Of a DNA stretch of 64,000 bases, positions 36,103-47,673 are shown piece by piece. The notes below the pieces were generated by a model. That model ran no database searches and was not told the DNA's origin. It saw only the letters and a program-made list of their open reading frames with translations. The position numbers and the translations under genes were made by a program. Position 1 is the first letter of the stretch; each line of letters starts with the position of its first letter. The DNA comes from Micrococcales bacterium (GTDB lineage: Bacteria; Actinomycetota; Actinomycetes; Actinomycetales; Microbacteriaceae). The stretch covers positions 392,891-456,890 of the forward strand of contig JAFKIY010000003.1 in the NCBI GenBank assembly GCA_017306245.1, in the 5' to 3' direction.

Positions 36103-37727
36103 CAACCTGGCAAGATCAGCAGCCGATGAGTCGGCGCGCTCTTCGGGAGAGCGAACGCGCTCACGCCCAGGCCGTCCTGTCGGACTCAGGTGACGTTGAT
36201 AGCCCGGAAAGCGGCTCTGATCAGCAAATTTGGCCACGAGATTCGTTCGCGGAACCCCTGGATTACACCACTCAGGTCCGGCAACCCGGTACCCCGCCAG
36301 TTACTCCCCTTCGCCGTCCGCGGCCATCCGCCGCGGACCAGCCGGCGACCGAATCTGCCAGCTACCGATTGCGGGACTTTTCTCCCGAGTCGCGCGGATC
36401 ATCCTTCTCCTCGACGCAACCGGCGCCCTGGACTCCGCCATCGGCCGGCAGCGAGGACCTTAATTACCACACCTCCGTCGGGGTCGAGAGACCGGGCCAA
36501 TCGGGCTATTCCGCCCCGATTTCCACCCCCCCAGTCGTGGTGACACCCGAGGAGGTGCCAGCGGCGCGTGCTGAGGCACCGGCGGCGCCGCACGCCGTGC
36601 CGACCGAGCACACGCTGACGCGCCGCCAGCTTCGTGAACTGCGAAATGCGGCGAGCCCGGCGGACCCTGTCGAGGCCATCGAGACCGCGCCTCCCGCCCA
36701 GTTGCCTCAGGAATTCAAGCCCGCGCAGAACGCCGAGCTGTCCGCGGCGATCGCGGAGTTCGACGCCATGCTTCAGGCCAGGAATGCTCCGCCGCTCGTC
36801 GAGCCCCCCGCTCCCGAACGCACGAGAACACCCGTTCCCCGAGAGGTCCCCGCCGCAGCGGATCCTCCCGGCGCCGCGGATCGTCTTGAGGTTCCTCGAC
36901 CGGAGCAGCGTGTGGAGCCTCCGAGTGCCGAGGAGCGCGTGGCGGCGCCGAGCCCCGACGAACGTGTGGCGGCTCCCGCGAACCGAACGCCCTCGCCGCC
37001 CGATTCGACCGTTACGCCGATTCCTCCGGCCATGCCGGAATCGTTCGCGGCGCCCGCTCCGGTTGCCGTGTCCGCCCCGGATGCGCCGGGAGCGGATGCG
37101 ATGAGAACAGAGGCGCCCGCCCCGACGGCAAGACCCGTCGTCGCCCCGCTGCCCGAGCCACCCGTTTCAACTCCGCCCGCGGCAGGTGCGCCCGAGGTTC
37201 CGGCGGAACCGTTGCGCGAGGTGATTTCTGCTCCGGAAGTGTACGCGGCCCCTGCCGGGCACTGGTCCAACCAGGTCGGCATCGATGAGAAAGCTCAAAA
37301 GGCCCGCGGACCGCACAAGCGGGACCTGGCCGCCAGCGACGCGATCACGACGAGCGCACTGGTTCTGCCCGCCTTCCCCGCAAGCGGTCCCATCACGGGA
37401 CCGATCAGCGGAACCGGCCAGTTGCTCATGACCGGGTCCATCGAATTGCCGCGCAGCCTCGGCATCAGCGGGTTGCATCCGTCGCGATATGACCGAGCCG
37501 ACATCGACTCCATCATCGACGCGGGGGATCGTGAGGATGCCGCACCTGATTCCGCGCCGGTTCGGGCGGTGAGGGCGGTGAGCACCTACACGTCCTCGCA
37601 GGGCATCATTCAGACGAAGAAGCCGCGCGGGAACAACCTGCCGATGGTGCTCTCCATCACCGCGGGGGTCATGATGATTGGCGTCGTCGTTCTCGTGGTC
37701 GCCGGAATGATTTTCAAGATCTTCTGA
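36099..37727 (+). CDS. Proline-rich protein with C-terminal membrane anchor
   Basis: A 542-aa protein, mostly disordered and rich in Pro, Ala and Glu, ending in one transmembrane helix (about residues 517-539). The soluble part should be cytoplasmic. Two copies of a short motif are seen: [14 protein letters not shown] near the N-terminus and [13 protein letters not shown] near residue 170. A short tandem repeat ([16 protein letters not shown]) lies near 280-295. The start is GTG 36099, coupled to nadD. The conserved position between nadD and rsfS suggests a stable family in these bacteria. No function is known. Confidence 0.75.
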   Translation: MTTWQDQQPMSRRALRESERAHAQAVLSDSGDVDSPESGSDQQIWPRDSFAEPLDYTTQVRQPGTPPVTPLRRPRPSAADQPATESASYRLRDFSPESRGSSFSSTQPAPWTPPSAGSEDLNYHTSVGVERPGQSGYSAPISTPPVVVTPEEVPAARAEAPAAPHAVPTEHTLTRRQLRELRNAASPADPVEAIETAPPAQLPQEFKPAQNAELSAAIAEFDAMLQARNAPPLVEPPAPERTRTPVPREVPAAADPPGAADRLEVPRPEQRVEPPSAEERVAAPSPDERVAAPANRTPSPPDSTVTPIPPAMPESFAAPAPVAVSAPDAPGADAMRTEAPAPTARPVVAPLPEPPVSTPPAAGAPEVPAEPLREVISAPEVYAAPAGHWSNQVGIDEKAQKARGPHKRDLAASDAITTSALVLPAFPASGPITGPISGTGQLLMTGSIELPRSLGISGLHPSRYDRADIDSIIDAGDREDAAPDSAPVRAVRAVSTYTSSQGIIQTKKPRGNNLPMVLSITAGVMMIGVVVLVVAGMIFKIF

Positions 37728-37765
37728 TTCGTGACCTTTCCACTTTTGTTCGGGTTCCGCATCCT

Positions 37766-38122
37766 GTGACCGCATCCGATTACGCTCGCGAACTTCTGGC
37801 GGTTGCGGTTGCGGCGGCCGATACGAAGGCGGCGGAGGATCTGGTGGCGCTGGATGTTTCGGGGCCGCTGCCGTTCGCCGACATTTTCCTGGTGGCCAGT
37901 GGACACAATGAACGCCAGGTGCAGGCGATAGCGTCGGAGATCGAAGACAAACTCGTTGAGCACGGTGCGAAACCGCTGCGGCGCGAAGGCAGGTCGCAGG
38001 GGCGATGGGTTCTCCTCGACTTCGGGGACCTGGTAGTCCACGTATTCCATGTTGAGGAGCGCATGTATTACTCGCTCGAGCGACTGTGGAGCGACTGTCC
38101 GGCCATTCCGCTCGGCCGATGA
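37766..38122 (+). CDS. rsfS: Ribosomal silencing factor RsfS
   Basis: A 118-aa RsfS/Iojap protein that binds L14 and blocks subunit joining in starvation. Signature segments are FADIFLVASGHNERQVQAIA, the GRWVLLDFGDLVVHVFH stretch and YYSLERLW at the end. The start is GTG 37766 and the stop overlaps the next gene by ATGA. nadD-...-rsfS is a widespread order. Confidence 0.95.
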   Translation: MTASDYARELLAVAVAAADTKAAEDLVALDVSGPLPFADIFLVASGHNERQVQAIASEIEDKLVEHGAKPLRREGRSQGRWVLLDFGDLVVHVFHVEERMYYSLERLWSDCPAIPLGR

Positions 38123-39102
38123 GCGCGGTCGAGCTTCCCAGGTGGGACGGGCGGCAGGCCGACGCGAACGGTTGCCTCGCCCTCGTGGACACCTGGGCCG
38201 ACACCCTCCTGGCCACAGGAATCGTTGACGCGTTTTCACCGATGGCGGGCGCCAGGCTGGCGAGGCTGAAGGGGGCGGAGCTTTTCGTTCAGCTCGATGA
38301 CTTCGCCGGGAAGTTCTGGGACTTTCGCCACGGCCGCGAGCGAAACCTCGCGGTGGCGCCGGAGTTCTCATCCAGGCAACACGAGGCGATAGCTCACGCA
38401 GCGGCCGCCCTTGGGCTGGATGGCACGCCACCGCCAATGCGTGCACGTTACGACGCGGTCATTCTCACCGGGGGCATGGTGCGCGCGGGGATCGTGAAGC
38501 CGCGATACCTCAGGGAACTGTTAGACGGCGGCCTCGAATGGCGAGAGGGCGTCTTCCTTGGCGCGTTTCGCGCGTTTGCGGGCGACGAGCTCGCTCTTGC
38601 TGACGCCCTCGGGGTCGCGGGAAACGATGAGTTCGACGCCATGGTCGCCGGGATGCGACGTGCTTTCGACCTGGGTGCGCCGGATCGCGTGGAGGGATCG
38701 GATGAGGCGGGATCGGCCCGTCGCGGTGCGTCGGCATGGCGCGCGGAGAGCTGGACCATGAACGACCGGACCCTTCGCGTCATTGCAGCCCCATCGTCCG
38801 ATCCTGGCCATCGCCGCGCCAACACCGTCGACACGTATCGGTTCTGGGCCAGCCGCGCCGACTCCATCCACTCCGTGCTGGTCATCACGACTCCCGTGTA
38901 CGTGCCGTACCAGGCAGCGGGCGCGATCGAGGTGCTGGGTCTCGAATTCGGCCTTTCCGTCGAGACTGTCGCCGTGAGCGACACCGCGAGTGACCTCGGC
39001 CGGAACACGCAGTTGTTCCTGCCCATGCATCAGGTGCAGGAACTGCGATCCGCCGTGCACGGTTTTCGGCAATTGCGGCAGCATCTGGTGAGAACTGGCT
39101 GA
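38119..39102 (+). CDS. Uncharacterised protein, weakly DUF218/YdcF-like
   Basis: A 327-aa soluble protein translationally coupled to rsfS. It has alternating helices and strands. The stretches YDAVILTGGMVRAG (about residues 115-128) and, near residue 240-275, ANTVDTYRFW followed by SVLVITTPVYVPYQAAGAIE recall the DUF218/YdcF fold, where a GGG loop and a VTSxYHxxRA-like strand-helix form the pocket. The match is by eye and weak. There is no membrane segment. No function is assigned. Confidence 0.6.
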   Translation: MSAVELPRWDGRQADANGCLALVDTWADTLLATGIVDAFSPMAGARLARLKGAELFVQLDDFAGKFWDFRHGRERNLAVAPEFSSRQHEAIAHAAAALGLDGTPPPMRARYDAVILTGGMVRAGIVKPRYLRELLDGGLEWREGVFLGAFRAFAGDELALADALGVAGNDEFDAMVAGMRRAFDLGAPDRVEGSDEAGSARRGASAWRAESWTMNDRTLRVIAAPSSDPGHRRANTVDTYRFWASRADSIHSVLVITTPVYVPYQAAGAIEVLGLEFGLSVETVAVSDTASDLGRNTQLFLPMHQVQELRSAVHGFRQLRQHLVRTG

Positions 39103-39341
39103 TCCGGTTTCGCGGTTCGGGTGGGTGATGCAACAATGAGGCAAGTGTCGACCGCAAAACCTGTGAAATGGAGCACCTGTTGCGATTTCCCCTCATGCTA
39201 GTGCCGGTGCTCGCGCTTTTGGCGCTTTCCGCCTGTGCGACGGGGCCGGAGCCGCCGTCGAGTCCGGCACCCGGGCCGAGTTCCAGCGACCCGGCGCAGG
39301 CGCCAGCGCAGACGGCAGTCCCCGCGGTCGACGACCTCGTG

Positions 39342-41969
<2,628 letters not shown>

Positions 41970-41985
41970 AGGCATCTCCTTTCGC

Positions 41986-42849
41986 TTAGTCGTTGATGGT
42001 GTTGGTGCCGGTCTCCCCTTGCTGGATTGCGGCGATGAACTGCTCCGGCGAAGTAACCAGGAACATGTCGGGCTTGAGTTCTCGGTCTGCGGCGATGGCA
42101 TCCCGGAGCCGATTGGCACGGGCGGAGTCGGGGAGCACCCACAGCACTCGGGGGAAAATTCCGAGCCTGCGTTGTTCGATGCCGCTGGCCCGGTATTGCT
42201 CGTAACGGTGGCACTTGCGCAGCAGCCGTGGGGTCGATTGATGCCCGAGGTCGATCTCGGCGAACCAGTGATCCCGATACTCGGGTGTTTGCGTGATGAA
42301 TGCCAGGTCGGGCTTGAGCGTGATCGCCCGACCAAGTTGTCCCGGATAGGTCCGCCAGGCAGATGGTTCACCACGGGCGTCGACCAGTTCGATTCGCCCT
42401 TGTCGATGGGCGCGCACCAGTCGGAGGTAGGCATCGGTCACGGCAAGGGTGTGGTGGTACTCATCGCCGACCGGCAGCAGGTTCCGCCGCCGGGGTGCAT
42501 CGGGCTGGCCAGCCAGAAAGCGAGTCACTCGTTCACCAGCGGCTCCGAGCGCCCAGGTCACGGGGGTTGATCCGCCAGTCCCGTATCGCCGGCGCCGTCC
42601 GACACGCTGCAGTAGCCGGAGTGTCTCGAGTCTTCTGAGCACGGACCACGATGCGGCGATGGCGGCAGCGACAGAGGCGTGGGCGGCGAAGTGAAGCTGT
42701 TGGATCTGGACGGTCGAGATCAAGCGGAACTCTGCCACCGAGGTCAGGATTCGGGTGTCTCGTTCCGTGATCAGTTCCAGAAGCTGCCGGGTGCTCTTGG
42801 TGCCCGCTCGATTGGTGGCACTGCTTGTCTGAGTGACTGGATCAGACAT
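41986..42849 (-). CDS. Replication-relaxation family protein
   Basis: A 287-aa protein with a winged-helix N-terminal region (ERDTRILTSVAEFRLISTVQIQQLHF) and a nuclease-like or strand-rich C-terminal half (KPDLAFITQ, HWFAEIDLGHQST) typical of the replication-relaxation family on actinobacterial conjugative elements and plasmids. It probably nicks or loads at the element's origin; this is inferred from the family name and context and is not demonstrated. The start is ATG 42849 (GGAGG five bases upstream). It lies 16 bases before the recombinase gene in the same direction. Confidence 0.75.
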   Translation of the reverse strand: MSDPVTQTSSATNRAGTKSTRQLLELITERDTRILTSVAEFRLISTVQIQQLHFAAHASVAAAIAASWSVLRRLETLRLLQRVGRRRRYGTGGSTPVTWALGAAGERVTRFLAGQPDAPRRRNLLPVGDEYHHTLAVTDAYLRLVRAHRQGRIELVDARGEPSAWRTYPGQLGRAITLKPDLAFITQTPEYRDHWFAEIDLGHQSTPRLLRKCHRYEQYRASGIEQRRLGIFPRVLWVLPDSARANRLRDAIAADRELKPDMFLVTSPEQFIAAIQQGETGTNTIND

Positions 42850-43006
42850 TGGAGCCTCCACGAGTGAGGGGACGGCTGAGGGTGGGTCCTTCCAGAAGGG
42901 GAAGGAGTCTTCTCCCGTTCCGCCTCTGGTGCCCGACTGTGGCGCCGACTGTGCCAGTGCGGCCAGACTCCGACTTGAGGGCCGACTTGATGGGTCGCTC
43001 AGTCAT
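42842..43006 (-). CDS. Short basic ORF coupled to the coupling-protein gene
   Basis: A 54-codon frame starting at ATG 43006, overlapping the end of the TraD-like gene by 8 bases (ATGACTGA), and itself overlapping the replication-relaxation start by 8 bases. The product would be a small Arg/Lys-rich peptide. It is supported only by this tight spacing, and it fills an otherwise empty gap. Confidence 0.35.
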   Translation of the reverse strand: MTERPIKSALKSESGRTGTVGATVGHQRRNGRRLLPLLEGPTLSRPLTRGGSNV

Positions 43007-45086
43007 GGCGCGGGCTCCTCCCGAAAGTGTCAGCTGTGTCATCCAGCGCAGCTTCGTCCTCGTTGGTCGGGAGCGCACCGTAGTTGTGCTGGCTGCGCAC
43101 GATGATGGCCTCAGCGTCACCGGTTGCTGGTGGGGCGGGGAGACTGCGTCCGCTGATCCATGACCCGGGCCGACCGTTCTGAACGAGCTGTGCGTAGAAG
43201 TGGAAGCGCGGCAGTGCCATGAAGTCTTCTGCCTCAAGAGTGGGTGCCATGGCCGCCATGGCCTTCGCATCAGCTACCGGCAGGGCGAAGGCGACTTTGC
43301 TCCGGGCGTTGGCATCGATGGCTGCCCGGACCTCGTTGCTGAACTGATCGCGGTATTGGTGCGCCAGTGTCCAGGCGAATCCGAGTGATCGGGAGCGAGA
43401 CAGGGCATCGGGAAGTTCCCCGCCGAGGCGCAGGAACTCCTGAGCTTCATCGATGTAGATGGCAACGTTGTGTCGCCGCTCTACCGGGGTGCTTGCTCGG
43501 GACAGTGCCAGGCTCCATAGTGCCGAGACCAGTAGTGAGCCGAGGAGCTTGGATGCTTCTCCACCGATTAGTCCGGTGTTCAGCGGCACGAGCAGAATGC
43601 GCGGTTTGGAGAGCAGATCACGGAGATCGAAACGCGGCTGAGCTTGGCCGACTACGCGGCGCAGTTGCGGGCGAAGCAGGAACTGGCGAAGTCGGGACAG
43701 GACGGGGCCTACGAACTGCGCCTGTTGATGCTCGCTCATCGCATCGAAGCTTTGCCAGAACGAGCGGACGTGCAGATCGTTGACCTGTTGGAGTATGCGG
43801 CTGCGGAAGCCTGGCTCAGTCAGCAGGCGCGGCAACTGGTCGAGAGTCGCCCCTGGTGCGGCCGTCAGGGTGAGCAGCGCCGAGTGCAACACATCGCTGG
43901 TACGGGGGCCGAACATGGTAGGGAACAGATCGCGCACTACGGTCAAGATCGAGTCAGCAATCAGTTCTGGCGATCGCGGTGAGCTGAAGAAGTTCAGCCC
44001 CACCGGCTGCTGGTGGGTGGGATCGAGCACGACCACCTCGTCCTCGCGGCCCTTCGGGATGCGGGCCAAGACGTCCATGACGAGATCGGTCTTCGGGTCG
44101 ATGACCACGACCGAGCGCCCAGATCTCATGTCTGCGACTATCTGGTTGAGCATGAGCGTTGACTTGGCTGAGCCGGTCGGGCCGGTGATGACCAGGTGCT
44201 GCCTGGCGGAGTCGATACCCAGACCAATCGGCACCGTGGGGCCGGGAGCAGTAGTCTGCCCGAACACTCGAGTGGTCGCAGGCGGTGTCTCGGGGCGCAG
44301 AAGCTTGGGGTGCGGGGCGGGAACGCCCGGTAGCCAGTTGGCGTCAAGGGGGATACCGAAGATGCCTGCCGCTTCGGAGACGGTGAACTGGATGCGACCG
44401 CTGTCGGGAACCTCATCCAGACGGTGCAGATCGGCGCCAGTGAAGTAGAAGCGAGATGAGGCTCCCTCTGCCGTATGCATCGCGGAGGTCAAGCCACGCA
44501 GCAACGCTGTCGCGCGAGTTGGTGACTCAGCACAGGCGGCCAGACGGATTGCCAGCTCAACCCTTGGTTCGCTGGCGCGCTTACGGAGCGCAGTTGCCTG
44601 CTCACTGGTAGCGGGGCGCGGGCCGAGCAAGAGCTCGGAGAAGAAGCTCTGGGATGGATCAATCGGCTTCTTCGGGGTGGCTCGTGGCGGCCAACCTCGC
44701 GCGATGGCTACCTGCAAGGTGAGGGACTCGCCGGCCTGCGTTGCGGCCAGCGCTGTCAGGATGAGCCGCGAGAGCGAGGCGGCGTTCTGCTGGAACCCGA
44801 CCTCCGGGTGACGCACATGCATGCGCAGTGCAACATCAGGGGTCGGTCGAGGTAGATCGCTGCTAAGGACGCTGCCGGGCACCAAGGCATGCACCAGGTG
44901 ACGAGTGCCTCCGGCCTGTGTGCCTTCGGTGCCAATGCGGTGACGGACTACGCCGTCTTCACCGATGGCTTCCAGCACGAGCGGTGGGCGTCCGTGCTCG
45001 ACCGCCAAGCGGTGCAACAGCTCGATCACCTGATCAGAGCTGGTTGGGTTTGGCCAGTGAATCTGGCTCCATATCAGCCCGCTCAT
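42999..45086 (-). CDS. TraD/VirD4-like conjugal coupling ATPase
   Basis: A 695-aa ATPase with Walker A TGPTGSAKST at residues 301-310 and a Walker B ending in VAIYIDEAQEF near residue 540. The ~290-residue N-terminal domain lacks obvious membrane helices. The C-terminal half matches the TraM-recognition/VirD4 family (a type IV secretion coupling protein that presents relaxase-DNA to the channel). In this element it suggests transfer by conjugation, probably with a helper's channel. The ATG at 45086 overlaps the stop of a 65-aa ORF (ATGA). Confidence 0.85.
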   Translation of the reverse strand: MSGLIWSQIHWPNPTSSDQVIELLHRLAVEHGRPPLVLEAIGEDGVVRHRIGTEGTQAGGTRHLVHALVPGSVLSSDLPRPTPDVALRMHVRHPEVGFQQNAASLSRLILTALAATQAGESLTLQVAIARGWPPRATPKKPIDPSQSFFSELLLGPRPATSEQATALRKRASEPRVELAIRLAACAESPTRATALLRGLTSAMHTAEGASSRFYFTGADLHRLDEVPDSGRIQFTVSEAAGIFGIPLDANWLPGVPAPHPKLLRPETPPATTRVFGQTTAPGPTVPIGLGIDSARQHLVITGPTGSAKSTLMLNQIVADMRSGRSVVVIDPKTDLVMDVLARIPKGREDEVVVLDPTHQQPVGLNFFSSPRSPELIADSILTVVRDLFPTMFGPRTSDVLHSALLTLTAAPGATLDQLPRLLTEPGFRSRILQQVNDLHVRSFWQSFDAMSEHQQAQFVGPVLSRLRQFLLRPQLRRVVGQAQPRFDLRDLLSKPRILLVPLNTGLIGGEASKLLGSLLVSALWSLALSRASTPVERRHNVAIYIDEAQEFLRLGGELPDALSRSRSLGFAWTLAHQYRDQFSNEVRAAIDANARSKVAFALPVADAKAMAAMAPTLEAEDFMALPRFHFYAQLVQNGRPGSWISGRSLPAPPATGDAEAIIVRSQHNYGALPTNEDEAALDDTADTFGRSPRHD

Positions 45087-45280
45087 GGCTCGATCTCCGT
45101 AGCGGTCGATTCGGTGTCATCGGAGGGCTGTTCAGGGCTATTTCGAACTACACGCACCCTGGCGATGGCCAGCACAGCCAGTGCGAGCTTGCGGATGTCC
45201 CGGCGATCTGTCGGAACTTCCTGGAGGTGAAAGCGGCGATCCCGTTTCGGACGGCCGCGGGAAGGGGTTCGGGCTGTCAT
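45083..45280 (-). CDS. Small basic protein upstream of the coupling-protein gene
   Basis: A 65-aa Arg-rich protein with a short hydrophobic centre (KLALAVLAIARVRVV). Its ATG at 45280 follows GGAG by 7 bases and its stop overlaps the coupling-protein ATG by 4 bases, so it is very likely expressed. It may be a nucleic-acid-binding accessory factor (inference). No family was recognised. Confidence 0.6.
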   Translation of the reverse strand: MTARTPSRGRPKRDRRFHLQEVPTDRRDIRKLALAVLAIARVRVVRNSPEQPSDDTESTATEIEP

Positions 45281-45425
45281 GGGGATGCTCCTAAACAGCG
45301 AGGCGCGACCCTCGGCTGCTCGGAAGCTTCCCCTCGGGGACGCCTCGTTGTGCTCTTGTTATGCGCCGAATCGGTTGCGCTGTCAAGCATGAGCGGGATG
45401 GAACAGGGATCGCCGTGTGGTGCCT

Positions 45426-45617
45426 CTACCAGCGATCGGCGCGTGCCCTGAGCCAGGTGATCAGCAGGCTTACTCCTGCGATCAGGCCGATGGCCAGCAG
45501 CAGCCAGCCCCAGATCTTGCTGAGCATCTCGGCGAAGAGCCACAGCGCGATGGTGCCGAGCAGCACGAGCCAGACGGCGCTCCACAGGATCGCCATGAGC
45601 GGTTTCGGGTTGTGCAT
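45426..45617 (-). CDS. Small two-helix membrane protein
   Basis: A 63-aa protein with two membrane helices (about residues 8-30 and 35-55), separated by a SKIW turn, and a basic end. It starts at ATG 45617 after an AAGGAG site. The gene lies in the element's leftward operon. Function is unknown. Confidence 0.6.
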   Translation of the reverse strand: MHNPKPLMAILWSAVWLVLLGTIALWLFAEMLSKIWGWLLLAIGLIAGVSLLITWLRARADRW

Positions 45618-45632
45618 AGCGGGTTCTCCTTG

Positions 45633-46109
45633 TCATGTCGTGACCTCCTCGCTCCTCTGGGCGCGGGCGGTGAGGTCGGAGTCGAAGACGTGGAAGTAGT
45701 GGTCTTCTTGAACGAGCAGGTACTGGCTACGGATCACCGGCCACAGTGCGTCAAAGTTCCACTCAAGGGCGTTATCGGGCAGACCCCGATCAAGCAGAAA
45801 GTCTTCGAGCGCGAAGTCATACTCGGCAATCTCAATCCCGGTCTGAATGACCTCATCGCGGGTGAAAGCGCCGAAGTAGTGGCCGTGGAACTGCTGCTCG
45901 ATGTCCTCGGCGGCAGGGTCGATGCCCTCGAAGCCGAGAAACACTGCCACTGGCGATCCGGACTGTTCGTAGAGTTCCAGGACACGCTTGGCGGCGCGCC
46001 GGGTCGGCAACTGCAACAGAAGCTCCGCAATCACGTTGTCGGCCTCGGCCTTGGTGATTGACGGCAACTCCTCCGGGCTTGGTGCCCGTGCCTGCTCAGG
46101 CCCGGACAT
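45633..46109 (-). CDS. Possible ArdA-like antirestriction protein
   Basis: A 158-aa acidic protein. The second half has FEGIDPAAEDIEQQFHGHYF, an alternation of short acidic helices, and a WPVIRSQYLLVQEDHYFHVF end, similar by eye to the C-terminal domains of ArdA proteins, DNA mimics that block type I restriction enzymes. The N-terminal third is unlike ArdA. The start is ATG 46109 with GGAGG six bases upstream; it overlaps the methyltransferase gene by 14 bases. The identification is tentative. Confidence 0.45.
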   Translation of the reverse strand: MSGPEQARAPSPEELPSITKAEADNVIAELLLQLPTRRAAKRVLELYEQSGSPVAVFLGFEGIDPAAEDIEQQFHGHYFGAFTRDEVIQTGIEIAEYDFALEDFLLDRGLPDNALEWNFDALWPVIRSQYLLVQEDHYFHVFDSDLTARAQRSEEVTT

Positions 46110-46722
46110 CTTCAACCTCCGTATTCGGCGTGGCCAGATTCTTGTCGCTGGGTACTGGGTAGCCCCACGGGGCGAGGCTGATCGTGGCGTCGCATTCGTC
46201 ACCCCACCAGTCCCAGTCCTCAATCGAGTTAGGTTGCCTCCGAGCGAATAGCTCGAGGTACGGTCCCGCATACATGCGCTCGATCAGGCTGGCCATTTCG
46301 GTGGGCTTCGCCGAATGTGCGGTGCGTGGGAACTGCAGCACGGACTTCTGGCCGTGGAACCTGGCCTTGGCCCGCCCCTTCACTCCGACCAGGAGAAGCT
46401 CGTGGCTGCCTCGGAAGTGCTCGCCCAGGCCCATCAGGTACTTGTCCCAGACGGCGTTGCCGACATAACGGAAGCCCCAGGCCTTGACTACATCGAGTCC
46501 GTCTTGCAGGCCGCTGTTGGTCACCCACAGCAGGAGGACGGAGTCTTCGGCGCTGAGCGCTTCGATTGCGGGGGCCATGCCCTTGATGGCATCGAGGTCC
46601 ATCAGCTTGTAGTGATTGATCGCGCCGCGCTTCCCTAACTGGTTGCGTGCCCATGGCGGGTCGGCGTATATCAGGCGGTAGAGCTTGGTGTCGCCGATCG
46701 CGGTGTTCGGTTGGTTCGTCAT
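46096..46722 (-). CDS. MT-A70-family adenine-N6 DNA methyltransferase
   Basis: A 208-aa methyltransferase. The catalytic DPPW motif is at residues 21-24 (YADPPWARNQLG), and the later KPTEMASLIERMY and YLELFARR segments belong to MT-A70 family enzymes. It should methylate N6 of adenine in DNA, perhaps protecting the incoming element from host restriction. The ATG at 46722 follows AAGGAG by 8 bases; an in-frame upstream extension lacks a ribosome site. No matching endonuclease lies beside it. Confidence 0.85.
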   Translation of the reverse strand: MTNQPNTAIGDTKLYRLIYADPPWARNQLGKRGAINHYKLMDLDAIKGMAPAIEALSAEDSVLLLWVTNSGLQDGLDVVKAWGFRYVGNAVWDKYLMGLGEHFRGSHELLLVGVKGRAKARFHGQKSVLQFPRTAHSAKPTEMASLIERMYAGPYLELFARRQPNSIEDWDWWGDECDATISLAPWGYPVPSDKNLATPNTEVEDVRA

Positions 46723-46877
46723 GGGTTGACTCCTTCTGCTTCCGGGTCTTGTCTCTTCGGTTAGCCCTCTTAGTGAGCGACAGAGCCGTATCTCGGTCAC
46801 CCCTCAAGTCGGCGTGGCCGGTGGCCGACCAGAGGCCGCAAAGATCACGGCACCCTGGTTCGACCACCGACACACAG

Positions 46878-47093
46878 CTACTCGCCGTACTCCTTGAGCA
46901 ACTTGCGAGCGATGCGCTGCTGCTCGTTGGCGTCCTCGAACGCCCAGCGAAGCTCGCGCTCCATGTCCTTGCTGCGCTGCTCCTTGAAGACCGGCTTCGC
47001 CAGGGCATTGCCCGCAATGAGTGCTCCGATGAAGATCAGCAACGGCAAACCGATGATGACCAGCAGGAAGAAAATCGCACCTGCGTGTTCCAT
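46878..47093 (-). CDS. Small membrane protein with charged C-terminus
   Basis: A 71-aa protein. One long hydrophobic helix near residues 6-28 (AIFFLLVIIGLPLLIFIGAL) is followed by a strongly charged amphipathic helix (KDMERELRWAFEDANEQQRIARKLLKEY). ATG 47093 follows AAAGGAA. An upstream extension exists but no start site supports it. Function is unknown. Confidence 0.6.
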   Translation of the reverse strand: MEHAGAIFFLLVIIGLPLLIFIGALIAGNALAKPVFKEQRSKDMERELRWAFEDANEQQRIARKLLKEYGE

Positions 47094-47124
47094 GATGTGT
47101 TTCCTTTCTTGATGGGTGGATGGA

Positions 47125-47331
47125 TCAGCCGAACCAGTCACCGACTTCATCGGTGAAGGTCGACTCCTCGATGCGCTCGGTCGAGCCGATAACGCGGCCA
47201 TTGGCGTCCCTGTGGATCAGGACGATGCGCTGATTGACGGTGTGCCGCCCCAGGTGGACTCCCCGAGCCGGGTAGCCAGCGAGGTACTGAAGCAACTCCA
47301 AACCAGGACGCAACTCCTCGGACCTACTCAT
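47125..47331 (-). CDS. Small hypothetical protein
   Basis: A 68-aa acidic protein with strand-rich segments (RIVLIHRDANGRVIGS). No family was recognised. It starts at ATG 47331 with a short GGAGG upstream, overlapping the end of a shorter candidate ORF. It is part of the leftward operon. Confidence 0.5.
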   Translation of the reverse strand: MSRSEELRPGLELLQYLAGYPARGVHLGRHTVNQRIVLIHRDANGRVIGSTERIEESTFTDEVGDWFG

Positions 47332-47472
47332 CGGTCACCTCCACGAAGCAGCGCGATGAACGCTTCATCGAACGGGCTGCCATCGGGATCGCCGGCGACC
47401 GTAGGGTCATCCGGCATACGCACCGGAGATGCATCGGCTGGAGCGCTCTGCGCCTTCTGGTGACCGTCATCG
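47328..47472 (-). other. Possible small gene with a shifted frame
   Basis: An ATG at about 47472 with AAGGAG five bases before it opens a 48-codon Arg-rich frame. The neighbouring frame reads a far more natural sequence, ending DGSPFDEAFIALLRGGDR, and its stop overlaps the start of the 68-aa gene in ATGA fashion. A one-base shift just after the start would join them. Left as a candidate only. Confidence 0.3.
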
Positions 47473-47608
47473 CAACTCCTTCTGGTGTCATGTCCGGGTG
47501 GCTCCGGTGGCCCGGAACGGGCTCATTTCGACGCTATGAAGTCGCGGGGTCGGAAGATACCGCCGGCAATGGAAGGCTCAATGGAAAGCCAGGAACAGTC
47601 ATTGGAAA

Positions 47609-47645
47609 ACAAAGGAAAAACCCCTCTCAGTGGCTCTGAGAGGGG
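47609..47645 (-). terminator. Rho-independent terminator of the 184-aa gene
   Basis: Perfect 10-bp stem CCCCTCTCAG / CTGAGAGGGG (47621-47630 and 47636-47645) with a 5-base loop. In the leftward direction it is followed by TTTTTCCTTT (47620-47611). It lies 28 bases past the stop of the 47674-48228 gene. Confidence 0.9.
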
Positions 47646-47673
47646 CGTGGGGGATTGGCGGTTGTTTCGTTTC

